From NCBI GenBank assembly GCA_945907045.1, contig CAMDSH010000008.1, positions 38,582 to 102,581 on the forward strand: 64,000 nucleotides of DNA, given 5' to 3'. The notes under the pieces are model-generated. The model was not told the DNA's origin, made no database searches, and saw nothing but the letters and a program-made list of their open reading frames with translations. Shown here one piece after another: positions 20,446-30,463 of the stretch; positions within the stretch are counted from its first letter, which is position 1; every line of letters starts with the position of its first letter. The DNA is from Rhizobium sp. Q54. Lineage in GTDB: Bacteria > Pseudomonadota > Alphaproteobacteria > Rhizobiales > Xanthobacteraceae. Position numbers and translations under genes: made by a program.

Positions 20446-23445
20446 CTAAGGCGCGCTACCCAAAATCCGTACAAAACTCGCGCGCACTTTCGTTTGCGTC
20501 TCGATCAGATGCGCATCGAGCGTGGCGAAGTCCGGCACGTCGGCGGCGCGCGCCAGCAGCCGCAATAATCCTGCACCCCCCGTCTTCGGATCAAACGGCT
20601 TGGTGAGGCAAAGCCGCAAAATTTGCGTGACATCGTGATAAAGCTTCACCGCAGGACGCAGCACTTCGGCGTCTTCAAGCGGCAACACGCCGAGCCGCCA
20701 GGCCTTGTCGAGCACGCGCGCGGTCGAAGTGTCGAGGATGTCCGGCAACTTCGCTGCGTGGATGAGCTGCAGATATTGTGCGATGAATTCCACATCGATC
20801 AGCCCGCCGGCGGCGTATTTCAAATTCCAGCGGTCGCTGTCGCCCTTCTCAGTCGCAATCGCCCCGCGCATTTCCACCACGTCGCCGGCAATGGCCGCCG
20901 CATCGCGCTCACGCCGCAAAATCTTGGAAATGACTTGCTCGGCGCGCGCGGCAAATCCCGGCGAGGCCGACACCACGCGCGCGCGGGTGAGCGCCAGATG
21001 CTCCCAGGTCCAGGCTTCGGTCTCCTGATAGCTCTCGAAGCCCGCGATCTGCGTCGCCAGCGGCCCTGAGCGCCCGGAAGGGCGCAGGCGCATATCGACC
21101 TGATAGAGCGCACCGTAATTCGTCTGCGCGGTGAGTGCGTTGATCAGGCGCTGCGTGAGGCGGGCAAAATATTGTGTGCCGTGCAGCGGACGCGTGCCGT
21201 CGGACTCCGGATGCTCGTTGTCGAAATCGTAAACGATAATGAGATCGAGGTCGGAAGTCGCGGTCATTTCCATGCCGCCGAGCTTGCCGAGCGCAAGCAC
21301 GGCAGCAGACTCGTTGCGCAAATGGCCGTGCGTCTCGGCAAACTTCTGCGCCACCGCGGCATGGATGGAGCGCACGATTACGTCGGCGAGCCGCGCGAAG
21401 GCTTCGCCCGCCTGTTGCGCGGTGAGCGTGCCGGATAAAATCCGCGCGCCGATGAGAAACATGTATTCCAGTCCGAACATGCGGATACGTTCGAGAAAAT
21501 CCTCGTCGTAGCCGGATTGCGCGATCGAGCCCTTCAGCCGCGCGGTGAGCACGGCTTCGCTTGGAAATGCGCCGAAGAAACTGGGATCGACCAGCGCGTC
21601 CATCACCTGCGGATAGCGCGCGAGGATGCCGGAGAGGCGCGGCGCGATGCCGAGAATGAGCGTGATCAGCGCGATCAGTTCCGGGTTCTGGCGCAACAAC
21701 GAGAGCAGCCGCGCGCCGCCGTGCAGCCCGGAGAGGAATCCGTCGAAGGATTTCAGCACGGCATCGGGATTTTCAGAGCGCGACAAATGATCGAGCAGCA
21801 CCGGCAACAGTGCGACCAGCTCGGCGCGCGCGGACTCGCCCTTGAGCGGGCGGTGACCGCCCGCCAGCCACTGCCGGATCAGCGCGGATGCTTCGAGCGG
21901 CGAGCGGAAACCCATCTCCGCCAGCCGGTCGAGCGTCTTGCGGTCGTCCGACTGGGGAGGGAAATTGAGCGCCGGCGCATCCGGCGCGGGCGCGGCCTCG
22001 AACAGCTTGGCATAGTGCCGCTGCACCTTGCCCATGTGGCCGAGCAGGACCTTGGCGAAAGCATCACGGTCCTCGAACCCGAGAAAGCGCGAAAATTTTT
22101 CCAGATCTTCGCGCTCTTCGGGAAGCGTCTGCGTCTGTTCGTCGTTGACCATCTGCAAACGGTGTTCGACCGTGCGCAGGAAGTAATACGCCGCCTCCAT
22201 ATCCGCGCGCGCATCGGCATCGATCCAGTTGCCCGCCGCCAGCGTCGCCAGCGTCGAAAGCGTTTCGCGCTCGCGCAATTCCGGGTGACGGCCACCGGCA
22301 ACAAGCTGCTGCGTCTGCACGAAGAACTCGATCTCGCGGATGCCGCCGCGGCCAAGTTTCACGTTATGGCCTTCGACGGCAATTTCGCCGTGACCTTTGT
22401 AGGCGTGTATCTGCCGCTTCATCGCGTGCACTTCGGCGACCGAGGCAAAGTCGAGATACTTGCGCCACACGAACGGCGCGAGGTTATTGAGCATCGTCTC
22501 GCCAGCCACCGGGTCGCCGGCGCAGACGCGCGCCTTGATCATCGCCGCGCGTTCCCAGTTCTGCCCGACGCTTTCGTAATAGGTCAGCCCCGCCGCGATC
22601 GAGACCGCGATCGGAGTTGAGGCGGGATCGGGCCGCAGGCGCAAGTCGGTGCGGAACACATAGCCATCGACAGTGCGCTGCTGCATCAATTTGACCAGCC
22701 GTTGCGTAAGGCGCACGAAAAAAGTCGTGACCTCCAAATCCTTCGGCAGCGCGGGCGCGCCCGGATCGAAAAACACGATGAGATCGATGTCGCTGGAGTA
22801 ATTGAGTTCGAATGCACCCATCTTGCCCATCGCGAGCACGATGTAGCCGGAGCCGTTCTCAGGGTTCGCCGGATCGGGCGGGAAAATCTTTTCCGCGCGT
22901 GCCGCATCGCTGAGCAGATAGCGCACGGCGCTCCTCACAGCGGTATCGGCCACGTCGGTAAGCGCGTGCGTCGTGCGCATCACCGGCCACACGCCGCCGA
23001 TATCGGCGAGCGCGATCAGCAGCGCAGCTTCCGACTTCATGCGGCGCAACAGATGCATTGCATCCGCATCGTCGGTCGCCGCGCAAACCGCGCGCGCGGT
23101 TTGCGCCAGTAACGAAGCAAAATGTTTTTCGGGATCGGATTGGAGGAGTTTGAGCAGCCGCGCCGACTCGCGTGAGGCAAGCTCCCAGAGGTAGGGTGAG
23201 CTTTCGGCGAGGCTCTCGATCAGCGTGGTGAGGGTGGGATGCCCCGACAACAGGGCTTTGAGCGGATCGCCCGCTACGTCGCCTTTGATTTCGGCCAGCC
23301 ATCCGGCGACACGCGCCTGCGCGGCTTCCGGCGATATCAAATGGGGCGCTGCGGTAATCAGGTCCGCCAGCGAAGATTCCCCGCTTTGCCCGTCAGCGGG
23401 CTTGTCGGGAGATTTCCTGGCAGGGGCCTTTGCGGCGCGCTTCAT
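20446..23445 (-). CDS. glnE: Bifunctional glutamine synthetase adenylyltransferase / adenylyl-removing enzyme
   Basis: 999 residues, full length. It has two nucleotidyltransferase modules: the N-terminal deadenylylase with MGKMGAFELNYSSDIDLIVF (about 210-229) and the C-terminal adenylylase with LGKLGGMEMTATSDLDLIIV, plus the RGGIREIEFFVQTQQL helical domain. GlnE reversibly adenylylates glutamine synthetase in response to PII and glutamine. The ATG at 23445 overlaps the stop of the upstream kinase by four bases (ATGA), so expression is coupled to the two-component genes. It is convergent with pleC, with 11 bp between stops. Confidence 0.97.
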   Translation of the reverse strand: MKRAAKAPARKSPDKPADGQSGESSLADLITAAPHLISPEAAQARVAGWLAEIKGDVAGDPLKALLSGHPTLTTLIESLAESSPYLWELASRESARLLKLLQSDPEKHFASLLAQTARAVCAATDDADAMHLLRRMKSEAALLIALADIGGVWPVMRTTHALTDVADTAVRSAVRYLLSDAARAEKIFPPDPANPENGSGYIVLAMGKMGAFELNYSSDIDLIVFFDPGAPALPKDLEVTTFFVRLTQRLVKLMQQRTVDGYVFRTDLRLRPDPASTPIAVSIAAGLTYYESVGQNWERAAMIKARVCAGDPVAGETMLNNLAPFVWRKYLDFASVAEVHAMKRQIHAYKGHGEIAVEGHNVKLGRGGIREIEFFVQTQQLVAGGRHPELRERETLSTLATLAAGNWIDADARADMEAAYYFLRTVEHRLQMVNDEQTQTLPEEREDLEKFSRFLGFEDRDAFAKVLLGHMGKVQRHYAKLFEAAPAPDAPALNFPPQSDDRKTLDRLAEMGFRSPLEASALIRQWLAGGHRPLKGESARAELVALLPVLLDHLSRSENPDAVLKSFDGFLSGLHGGARLLSLLRQNPELIALITLILGIAPRLSGILARYPQVMDALVDPSFFGAFPSEAVLTARLKGSIAQSGYDEDFLERIRMFGLEYMFLIGARILSGTLTAQQAGEAFARLADVIVRSIHAAVAQKFAETHGHLRNESAAVLALGKLGGMEMTATSDLDLIIVYDFDNEHPESDGTRPLHGTQYFARLTQRLINALTAQTNYGALYQVDMRLRPSGRSGPLATQIAGFESYQETEAWTWEHLALTRARVVSASPGFAARAEQVISKILRRERDAAAIAGDVVEMRGAIATEKGDSDRWNLKYAAGGLIDVEFIAQYLQLIHAAKLPDILDTSTARVLDKAWRLGVLPLEDAEVLRPAVKLYHDVTQILRLCLTKPFDPKTGGAGLLRLLARAADVPDFATLDAHLIETQTKVRASFVRILGSAP

Positions 23446-24857
23446 CCGGCAATCTGTACCGGGCCTCCGCGCGGCAAAGCAATGATGGTCTTCAGTCCCG
23501 GTTGATTGTCGGCCAGCGTCAGTTCGCCGCCATGCAGCCGCGCCACCGCCGAAGCGAGGCTTAACCCCAGGCCTGAGCCGGGGAGCGAGCGGCTTTGCTC
23601 AAGCCGCACGAAACGCTCCACCGCGCGGGAGCGGTCGGCTTCCGGGATTCCGGGGCCGCCGTCGGATACGCTGAGCAAAATGCGGTCGCCCTCTCCCAAA
23701 GCCCGCACGACGATTTCCGGCGCCGCGCCGTTGACCGCCTGCTCTTTCGGGCCCGCGTATTTGATCGCGTTGTCGACGAGGTTGGCGAGTGCCTGGCTGA
23801 TGAGTTCGCGGTTGCCCTTGACCGGCGCGGGCGTCTCCGCCTCGACCTTTAGCGATATGCCTTTTTCGTCCGCGAGCGGCTCGTACAATTCGCCGACGCC
23901 GCGCGCGATCTCGGCGGCGTCAAATTCCTGCATGTCGTTGCGCGCTTGCCCCGATTCCGCGCGCGCGATCATCAGCAGCGCGTTGAAGGTGCGGATCAGG
24001 CCGTCGGATTCCTCGATGGTGTTTTCCAGCGCGGCGCGATACTCCACATCGTTCTTCGACGTGCGCAGCGCCTGCTCGCAGCGATTACGCAACCGCGTGA
24101 GCGGCGTCTTCAGATCGTGCGCGATGTTGTCTGAAACTTCCTTCAGGCCATGCATCAGCGCCTCGATACGCTCCAGCATGACGTTGAGATTTTCCGCCAG
24201 CCGGTCGATTTCGTCACCGCTGCCCGCGACGGGAAGCCGGCCGGAAAGATCGCCCGCCATGATGGTGCGCGAGGTCTCGGTCATCGCATCGACGCGGCGC
24301 AACACGCGGCGCGTCACGAACAGACCGCCCGCGAGCCCGAGCACGACCACGATGGCCACCGACCAGCGGCCCGCGGACACCACGATATTGTAGAGCCGCT
24401 CGCGCTCGTCGAGATCGCGTCCGACGAGAAGCCGGAATCCGCCGGGAAGCTGGAACACCCGCACCAGCGCGTGGTGCTCCGCGCCTTCCGCTTCGTCGAG
24501 ACGGCGGTAAATGGTTTCGGTCCAGCCCGGATTTTCCAGCACGCCGGGCGTAAGCGAGCCGACATTGCCGGCCAGCGCCTCGCCCTGGAATGTCGTGACA
24601 AGATAGAGGCTGGAGCCGGGGCGACGCGCACGCCCGTCGATCACAATGACAAGGCGCCGGATGCCGCCTTGGCGGTATTGCTCCGAGAGCCCTGTGATTT
24701 CGGCATCGACCGTTTCGTTGATCTGCTCGGTGATGAGGCGGCGGGTGTTGAAGGCGAAATAGCCGAGCAGGAACGCCGCGAACAGCGCGAACACGGTCAA
24801 ATAGACCAGTGTCAGCTTGAACGTGGTGGTTCGAAAAAGCTTACCGAGCGCCGTCAC
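23442..24857 (-). CDS. Two-component sensor histidine kinase (HAMP, EnvZ-like)
   Basis: 471 residues. Transmembrane helix 1 (about 15-37, LTLVYLTVFALFAAFLLGYF), a periplasmic domain of about 130 residues, and helix 2 (SVAIVVVLGLAGGLFV) lead into a HAMP linker (RRVLRRVDAMTETSRTIMAG), then HisKA with His247 in NIAHDLKTPLTRLRNRCEQAL and an ATPase domain with NLVDNAIKYAGP, DGGPGIPEAD and GSGLGLSLASAV. It pairs with the OmpR-type regulator upstream, whose end it overlaps by 17 bp. Position between degP and glnE suggests envelope sensing, but the signal is unknown. Confidence 0.93.
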   Translation of the reverse strand: MTALGKLFRTTTFKLTLVYLTVFALFAAFLLGYFAFNTRRLITEQINETVDAEITGLSEQYRQGGIRRLVIVIDGRARRPGSSLYLVTTFQGEALAGNVGSLTPGVLENPGWTETIYRRLDEAEGAEHHALVRVFQLPGGFRLLVGRDLDERERLYNIVVSAGRWSVAIVVVLGLAGGLFVTRRVLRRVDAMTETSRTIMAGDLSGRLPVAGSGDEIDRLAENLNVMLERIEALMHGLKEVSDNIAHDLKTPLTRLRNRCEQALRTSKNDVEYRAALENTIEESDGLIRTFNALLMIARAESGQARNDMQEFDAAEIARGVGELYEPLADEKGISLKVEAETPAPVKGNRELISQALANLVDNAIKYAGPKEQAVNGAAPEIVVRALGEGDRILLSVSDGGPGIPEADRSRAVERFVRLEQSRSLPGSGLGLSLASAVARLHGGELTLADNQPGLKTIIALPRGGPVQIAG

Positions 24858-25521
24858 GGATCATGTACCCCGCGCCGCGCACCGTATGCAAAAGCGGCTG
24901 GGAGAAACCTTTATCGATTTTCGAGCGCAAGCGCGAGATATGAACGTCGATAACATTGGTTTGCGGATCGAAGTGATAATCCCATACGTTTTCCAGAAGC
25001 ATCGTGCGGGTGACCACCTGGCCTGCGTGCTTCATCAGATATTCCAGCAGGCGGAATTCGCGCGGCTGCAGGGAAATTTCCTCGGCGCCCCGTTTGACCT
25101 GATGCGAGAGCCGGTCGAGCTCGAGATCGCCGACGCGGTAGAGCGTGTCTTCGTTGCGCCCGCCGTGGCGGCGCGAGAGCACTTCAATGCGCGCGAGCAA
25201 CTCGGAAAACGAATAGGGCTTCGGCAGATAGTCGTCGCCGCCGGCGCGCAAACCCTTGACCCGATCATCGACCTGGCCGAGCGCGGAGAGGATGAGCGCG
25301 GGCGTCTCGATACCCTTGTCGCGCAACGCGCCGATCACCGAAAGGCCGTCGCGCTTGGGCAGCATGCGATCGACGATCAGCACGTCGTAGCCGCCATCGA
25401 GCGCGAGCGCGAGGCCGCCTTCGCCGTCGGCGGCATGATCCGCGACATGGCCGACTTCGCGGAACGCCTTGACCAGATAGTCGGCGGCGTCGCGGTCGTC
25501 CTCGATGATCAGAAGGCGCAT
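24841..25521 (-). CDS. OmpR-family response regulator
   Basis: 226 residues from ATG 25521. The receiver domain starts MRLLIIEDDRDAADYLVKAF with phospho-acceptor Asp51 and conserved Lys in DDYLPKPYSFSELLAR; the C-terminal winged-helix domain (LSHQVKRGAEEISLQPREFR ... VIDVHISRLRSKIDKGF) binds DNA. An in-frame ATG at 25551 with AGGGG upstream would add ten residues and may be the real start. It forms a pair with the overlapping kinase gene, and degP lies just upstream on the same strand. Confidence 0.93.
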   Translation of the reverse strand: MRLLIIEDDRDAADYLVKAFREVGHVADHAADGEGGLALALDGGYDVLIVDRMLPKRDGLSVIGALRDKGIETPALILSALGQVDDRVKGLRAGGDDYLPKPYSFSELLARIEVLSRRHGGRNEDTLYRVGDLELDRLSHQVKRGAEEISLQPREFRLLEYLMKHAGQVVTRTMLLENVWDYHFDPQTNVIDVHISRLRSKIDKGFSQPLLHTVRGAGYMIRDGAR

Positions 25522-25686
25522 GGCGGTCCGATCGGGTTGCGCGTCGGGCATTCGCCCCTGCGGGCGCTGCCTGAGCGTATCGGCATAAATGGGCATCTGC
25601 TTTACCAATACTACCTGATTGCTGGCCCCAGAAATGTATGAGGGGGCGGCGGAGTTAACCGCCACCCCCTCAACGACCCCGTCCCA

Positions 25687-25787
25687 GCGGGGGCGACGGT
25701 TGCCAGGACGAGAGTTCGAGAGAGTGGGGACGGGCGTTAAGCCCGCCCCCCAGGGTTCGCAGCGCTGGCGGGGGCGACGGTTGCCAG
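25687..25787. repeat. 20-bp perfect direct repeat in the degP-regulator intergenic gap
   Basis: The same 20 bases occur at 25687-25706 and 25768-25787 (spacing 81 bp start to start). Between them lies a small hairpin (CGGGC/GCCCG around 25730-25745). The stretch 25522-25805 holds no gene; it contains this repeat and the upstream region of the response regulator. Could be a regulatory site pair or remnants of a small dispersed repeat. Confidence 0.7.
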
Positions 25788-25805
25788 CGAAACGTTCCCA
25801 TTCGT

Positions 25806-27368
25806 TCAGGCGCGGCCGAGCGGAAGCGCGACAAACCGCGTCGCTTCACCCGACTTCACCCGCATGAGCACAGTGCGCTTGCCGCCGCTGCGGGCCTCGG
25901 CAAGCTGTTTGCGGACTTCGGCGGGCGTCGTGACGCCCTTGCCGCCGACTTCGAAGATCACGTCTCCCGTTTTGAAGCCGTGTTCGGCGGCGACGCCGGA
26001 CGGATCGACTTCCGTGACGACCACGCCATCGCTGCCGGAACCTGCAACGCGGCCGGCCGGCGCAAGCGTGAGGCCAAGCTTGCCGATATCGCTGCCGGGC
26101 GCTTCGCGTTCGTCGGCGCTGGCGCGGGCTTCGCGCGTGTTCGGCAATTCGCCGAGCGTGAGCGAGAGGGTCTTCTCGGAACCCTTATGCAGGACACCGA
26201 GCTTGACCGAGGTGTTGGGGGCCATCGCGCCGATACGCTTGGCGAGATCGCGGGCATCCTTCACCGGCTTGCCGTCGACCGACATGATGACGTCGCCGGA
26301 TTCGATGCCTGCCTTCGCCGCCGGGCTACCAGCCTGCGGTTCGGCAACCAGCGCGCCATCGGTCTTTTTCAGGCCGAGGCTGTCGGCGATTTCGGGCGTG
26401 ACCGGCTGAATTTGAACGCCGATCCAGCCGCGCGTGACCGAACCTTTGTCCTTGAGCTGCGCGATCACGGTCTTCACCGTGTCGGAGGGAATCGCGAAAG
26501 CGATGCCGACCGAACCGCCCGAGGGCGAGAAGATCGCGGTGTTGACGCCGATCACATTGCCTTCGGTGTCGAACGTCGGGCCGCCAGAGTTACCTTTGTT
26601 CACCGGCGCGTCGATCTGGATGAAGTCGTCATAGGCGCCGGCGCCGATGTCGCGGCCACGGGCCGAGACGATGCCTGCGGTGACAGTGCCGCCGAGGCCG
26701 AACGGATTGCCGACCGCGAGCACCCAGTCGCCGATGCGCGGAGCGCGCTCGCCGAGTTTCACATAAGGAAAGTTGCTGCCTTCGACCTTGATGAGCGCGA
26801 GATCGGTCTTCGGATCGGTGCCGATCACCTTGGCGGTGAGAATTTTTCCGTCGTCGGTGGTGACCTGAACGCTCTCGGCCTTGTCGACCACGTGGTTGTT
26901 GGTCACCGCGAAGCCGTCGGCGGAGATGAAGAAACCAGAACCTTGGCCGGTGGTAAAGTTACGGCCGCCGGGGCCGGGACCGGGACCGCGGCCGCGCGGG
27001 CCGTTCGGGTTCGGGCCGCCATCGGGCGCGCCGAAGCGGCGGAAGAATTCCTGCAGACCCGGGGGAATGCCGTCTTCGCCGCCGAGCGCCATGTTCTGCG
27101 GGCCGCTGTCGACCTTGACGCGAACCGAGATCACCGCCGGTTTTACTTTTTCGACGATGTCGGCAAAACCGACCGGCGCTTGCACCTTCTGCGCCTGCGC
27201 AGTCAAGTTCTGCGCATACGCGGGCGAAAACGAATTCGGCGCAAGGCTGGGCGCAACAACGATCGCTGCGCCAAGACCGGCGATGGTGGTGGCGAGGAGA
27301 ATGAAGCGTCGCGCGGAAAGAGTGCGCGGCTTTTGCAACGTCGGGGGAGTAAGACCGCTTGGCGTCAT
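25806..27368 (-). CDS. degP: Periplasmic serine endoprotease DegP/HtrA (Do family)
   Basis: 520 residues from ATG 27368 (GGAGA nine bases upstream). The signal anchor is about 20-52, ending SPAYAQ. The trypsin-like domain has the triad His159 (VTNNHVVD), Asp189 (DPKTDLALIKV) and Ser261 (GNSGGPTFD); two PDZ domains follow (about 310-400 and 420-510). A Gly/Pro-rich loop around 115-138 corresponds to the LA loop. It degrades and chaperones misfolded envelope proteins. It lies downstream of ccmH and upstream of a two-component pair on the same strand, the order usual in rhizobia. Confidence 0.95.
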   Translation of the reverse strand: MTPSGLTPPTLQKPRTLSARRFILLATTIAGLGAAIVVAPSLAPNSFSPAYAQNLTAQAQKVQAPVGFADIVEKVKPAVISVRVKVDSGPQNMALGGEDGIPPGLQEFFRRFGAPDGGPNPNGPRGRGPGPGPGGRNFTTGQGSGFFISADGFAVTNNHVVDKAESVQVTTDDGKILTAKVIGTDPKTDLALIKVEGSNFPYVKLGERAPRIGDWVLAVGNPFGLGGTVTAGIVSARGRDIGAGAYDDFIQIDAPVNKGNSGGPTFDTEGNVIGVNTAIFSPSGGSVGIAFAIPSDTVKTVIAQLKDKGSVTRGWIGVQIQPVTPEIADSLGLKKTDGALVAEPQAGSPAAKAGIESGDVIMSVDGKPVKDARDLAKRIGAMAPNTSVKLGVLHKGSEKTLSLTLGELPNTREARASADEREAPGSDIGKLGLTLAPAGRVAGSGSDGVVVTEVDPSGVAAEHGFKTGDVIFEVGGKGVTTPAEVRKQLAEARSGGKRTVLMRVKSGEATRFVALPLGRA

Positions 27369-27515
27369 GAAACTTGTCTCCGTCTGGAATATCGGGGTGC
27401 GGGGAGTTGCACCGTTCGATAGGCAAGATGGGGAGACACGCCTTACGGGCAAATGTCGGGGGGATTAAAGTTTGGTAAGGTGGGGAAAAGTTATTTCGTC
27501 TTGTAATTCAGATAT

Positions 27516-27992
27516 TTAGACGTCGCGCGCGGTCTTCATGGCAGCGAGCCGCGCTTGTTCCGCCGCCGTGAGTTTATCCGGCGCGGTGGAAATGGTTTGA
27601 GTCTTCCGTTTGCGCGCGAACAGCACGAGCGCAAAAATGCCCGCGATCAGCACGCCCGCCGGCATCGCCCATAGCAAAATAGTGTGCCCTGACAGGCGCG
27701 GTTTGAGCAAAACGAATTCGCCGTAGCGTGCGACCAGAAAATCCAGCACCTGGTTGTCGCTGTCACCCGACTGAATCCGCTCGCGCACCAGAATGCGCAG
27801 ATCGCGCGCCAGCGGCGCATCGGAATCATCAATCGACTGGTTCTGACAGACCATGCAGCGCAGCTCTTTCGAAAGCACGCGGGCACGCAATTCCAGCGCC
27901 GGGTCGCGCAGCATTTCATCCGGCTGCACGGCAAAAGCGAGCGTGGCATTCATCAGCGTGAAAACGACGGCGAGGAGTTTGAGCAACCGCAT
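27516..27992 (-). CDS. ccmH: Cytochrome c maturation protein CcmH (CycL)
   Basis: 158 residues: signal peptide, then a periplasmic thioredoxin-partner domain with the redox pair Cys46/Cys49 in [20 protein letters not shown], followed by a single transmembrane helix (about 104-125) and a short tail. It keeps apocytochrome c cysteines reduced for heme attachment. The short form lacks the TPR part, which is supplied by the separate CcmI. Its start is 4 bp after the ccmF stop. Confidence 0.96.
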   Translation of the reverse strand: MRLLKLLAVVFTLMNATLAFAVQPDEMLRDPALELRARVLSKELRCMVCQNQSIDDSDAPLARDLRILVRERIQSGDSDNQVLDFLVARYGEFVLLKPRLSGHTILLWAMPAGVLIAGIFALVLFARKRKTQTISTAPDKLTAAEQARLAAMKTARDV

Positions 27993-27996
27993 CGCC

Positions 27997-29976
27997 CTAC
28001 TCCGCCGGCTGCGCTGCGAATTTAGCAGCCGGCTTCGGCGCGCCGACGCGCAGACGCCGGTCGGACAGGGAGAGCGCGCCGCCGAGCACCATCACCACCG
28101 CGCCAAGCCAAATGAGCAACACCAGCGGTTTGTGATAGAGTCGCACCGCGATGGAGCCATCGGCATTTGAATCGCCGAGCGAGAGATAAATCTGACTCGC
28201 GCCGCGCGTCAGCAGCGCGGCTTCAGTGGTCGATGTGGAACGAGATGGGAACGTGCGCTTCGACGGCTCCATGACGCCGATCATTTCGCCGTTACGTTTG
28301 ACGGTGAAGCGCGCGATCTGCTCGCGGAAATTCGGTCCCTGCCGCGGGATCACCCCGTCAAAGCCGAGATCGTAGCCGCGGATCGAAACCGTCTGCGTGG
28401 GCTTGAGCGCGACAATGCGCTCCTCGTTCCAGTTGCTCTCGCACACAACACCGAGCAGCGTGACGCCCAGCCCGAAATGCGCCACCGCCGTTCCCCACGC
28501 CGAGCGCGGCAGTCCGGACGCGCGCTGCCGCACGGTGGCGAATGGCAAACGGAACATGCCGGTGCGTTCGGATAAATCAGTCAACGCGCCCGCTATCACG
28601 AACAGCGCCAGCCCGATGCCGAACGGGGCGAGCACGGAGCCTTCGCCCACAGCGATAAAGACAATCGCGATGCCGACGGCCGCCAGCGCGCAGGCCGCGA
28701 TCAGCCGCTGCGCGACGCCGAGAATATCTCCACGTTTCCACGCCAGCAGCGGGCCGAACGGCATGGCGACGAGCAACGGCAAAAACAGCGGGCCGAAGGT
28801 GAGATTGAAGAAAGGCGCGCCGACGGAAATCTTTTCGTCCGTGAGCGCCTCAAGCGCGAGTGGATACAGCGTGCCGATGAACACAGTGGCGCAGGCCGTC
28901 GTGAGAAACAGATTGTTGAACACCAGCGCGCCCTCGCGCGAGATCGGCGCAAACAGTCCGCCTTGCTTGAGCAGCGGCGCACGCCAAGCGTAGAGCGCCA
29001 GCCCGCCGCCGATGAACAGCACAAGAATCATCAAGATGAAAACGCCCCGCGTGGGATCGCTGGCAAATGTATGCACCGACGTGAGCACGCCCGAGCGAAC
29101 GAGAAACGTGCCGATGAGCGAGAGCGAGAACGCCAAAATCGCCAGCAGCAGCGTCCACACTTTCAGCGCGTTACGCTTTTCCATCACCACGGCCGAATGC
29201 AAAAGCGCCGTGCCGGCGAGCCACGGCATCAGCGAAGCATTCTCCACCGGATCCCAGAACCACCAGCCACCCCAGCCGAGTTCGTAATAGGCCCAGTACG
29301 AACCCATCGCGATGCCAAGCGTCAGGCACATCCAGGCGAGCAGCGTCCACGGCCGCACCCAGCGCGCCCAGGCGGCGTCGATGCGCCCTTCAATCAGCGC
29401 CGCGATGGCGAAGGAGAACGCGATCGAGAAGCCGACATAGCCGAGATAGAGCATCGGCGGATGCACCGCGAGGCCGATGTCCTGCAATATCGGATTGAGA
29501 TCGCGGCCCTCGAACGGCGCGTCGGGGAGACGCAGGAACGGGTTCGAAGTGAAAAGAATGAACAGATAAAACGCCGTGGCGATCCACGACTGCACGGCGA
29601 GTACGTTGGCTTTCAGCGTTGCCGGCAGATTGTTGCCGAACAGCGCGACCAGCGCCCCGAAGAACGCGAGGATGAGAACCCACAGCAGCATCGAGCCTTC
29701 GTGGTTTCCCCACACGCTGGTGAATTTGTAGACCAGCGGCATTTGCGAATGCGAATTCTCGAAAACATTCGCCACCGAAAAATCCGACGTTACGTAGCAA
29801 GCGGTGAGCGCACCGAAGGCGATGGCGACGAAACCGAACTGCGCCAGCGCGGTGGAGCCGGCGACATTCATCAGCGCGGCGTCGCGCGTACGCGCGCCGA
29901 TGACCGGCGCGGTCGACTGGATCAGCGCCAAAACCAGCGCCAGCACCAAAGCGTAATGGCCGAGTTCAGGAATCAT
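27997..29976 (-). CDS. ccmF: Heme lyase subunit CcmF (CycK)
   Basis: 659 residues, about 15 transmembrane helices. The WWD heme-handling motif [20 protein letters not shown] and conserved histidines ([12 protein letters not shown]) define CcmF. It takes heme from holo-CcmE and, with CcmH and CcmI, ligates it to c-type apocytochromes on the periplasmic side. Length and motifs are complete. The start ATG overlaps the ccmE stop by four bases. Confidence 0.97.
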   Translation of the reverse strand: MIPELGHYALVLALVLALIQSTAPVIGARTRDAALMNVAGSTALAQFGFVAIAFGALTACYVTSDFSVANVFENSHSQMPLVYKFTSVWGNHEGSMLLWVLILAFFGALVALFGNNLPATLKANVLAVQSWIATAFYLFILFTSNPFLRLPDAPFEGRDLNPILQDIGLAVHPPMLYLGYVGFSIAFSFAIAALIEGRIDAAWARWVRPWTLLAWMCLTLGIAMGSYWAYYELGWGGWWFWDPVENASLMPWLAGTALLHSAVVMEKRNALKVWTLLLAILAFSLSLIGTFLVRSGVLTSVHTFASDPTRGVFILMILVLFIGGGLALYAWRAPLLKQGGLFAPISREGALVFNNLFLTTACATVFIGTLYPLALEALTDEKISVGAPFFNLTFGPLFLPLLVAMPFGPLLAWKRGDILGVAQRLIAACALAAVGIAIVFIAVGEGSVLAPFGIGLALFVIAGALTDLSERTGMFRLPFATVRQRASGLPRSAWGTAVAHFGLGVTLLGVVCESNWNEERIVALKPTQTVSIRGYDLGFDGVIPRQGPNFREQIARFTVKRNGEMIGVMEPSKRTFPSRSTSTTEAALLTRGASQIYLSLGDSNADGSIAVRLYHKPLVLLIWLGAVVMVLGGALSLSDRRLRVGAPKPAAKFAAQPAE

Positions 29977-30431
29977 TTCGGCGCCCCGCTTTTACCGGAG
30001 CCTTCTTGCCAGCGGCCCTGCTTCTTCAAGGCGTCGGCGACTTCGCGCGGCATGTAGTTCTCGTCGTGCTTGGCGAGCACGCTGTCGGCCCTGAATGTGC
30101 CGTCCGGCTCGATCCGCCCTTCGGCGACTACGCCCTGCCCTTCGCGGAAGAGATCGGGAACGATGCCCTGATATGTCACGGCGACGTCCTTGTTGCCGTC
30201 GGTGACCTTGAAACGAATAAGCAGATTGTCGCCGCGCACGAGGCTGCCGTCCTTCACCAGCCCGCCGAGCCGGATGCGGGTGCCGGGCGCGAGATTCTTT
30301 TCGGCGACATCGGTGGGCGAATTGAAAAAAACGATGGATTCACGCAACGCGCTGAGCACCAGCGCAGCGGCAAGGCCAAGCACGCCAAGGCTGACACCGA
30401 TGAGAACCAGGCGGCGCTGCTTGCGGGTCAT
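29973..30431 (-). CDS. ccmE: Heme chaperone CcmE (CycJ)
   Basis: 152 residues from ATG 30431. The N-terminal membrane anchor ([20 protein letters not shown]) precedes an OB-fold with [21 protein letters not shown] and the covalent heme-binding His122 in [10 protein letters not shown] (Tyr126 as axial ligand). A longer frame upstream of 30431 has no homology and includes a repeat fragment. Follows ccmI by 32 bp, in the standard cycHJKL order. Confidence 0.97.
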   Translation of the reverse strand: MTRKQRRLVLIGVSLGVLGLAAALVLSALRESIVFFNSPTDVAEKNLAPGTRIRLGGLVKDGSLVRGDNLLIRFKVTDGNKDVAVTYQGIVPDLFREGQGVVAEGRIEPDGTFRADSVLAKHDENYMPREVADALKKQGRWQEGSGKSGAPK

Positions 30432-30445
30432 GGCGCTATTTCTTT

Positions 30446-30461
30446 GCGCATGATCTTGTCC
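30446..30461. repeat. Partial copy of the 47-bp palindromic repeat
   Basis: Fifteen bases here (cgcatgatcttgtcc) equal the left arm of the full palindrome at 35116-35162. Only the left end is present; the rest is lost. It sits in the 32-bp gap between ccmI and ccmE. Confidence 0.65.
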
Positions 30462-30463
30462 AA

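Noticed and set aside
21517..22620. 367-codon open frame on the plus strand
   Set aside because: Antisense to glnE; no recognisable domain.
25687..25787. CRISPR-like spacing of the 20-bp repeat
   Set aside because: Only two copies and no cas genes nearby.
25980..27422. 480-codon open frame on the plus strand
   Set aside because: Antisense to degP, whose protease and PDZ motifs are certain; composition is typical of a shadow frame.
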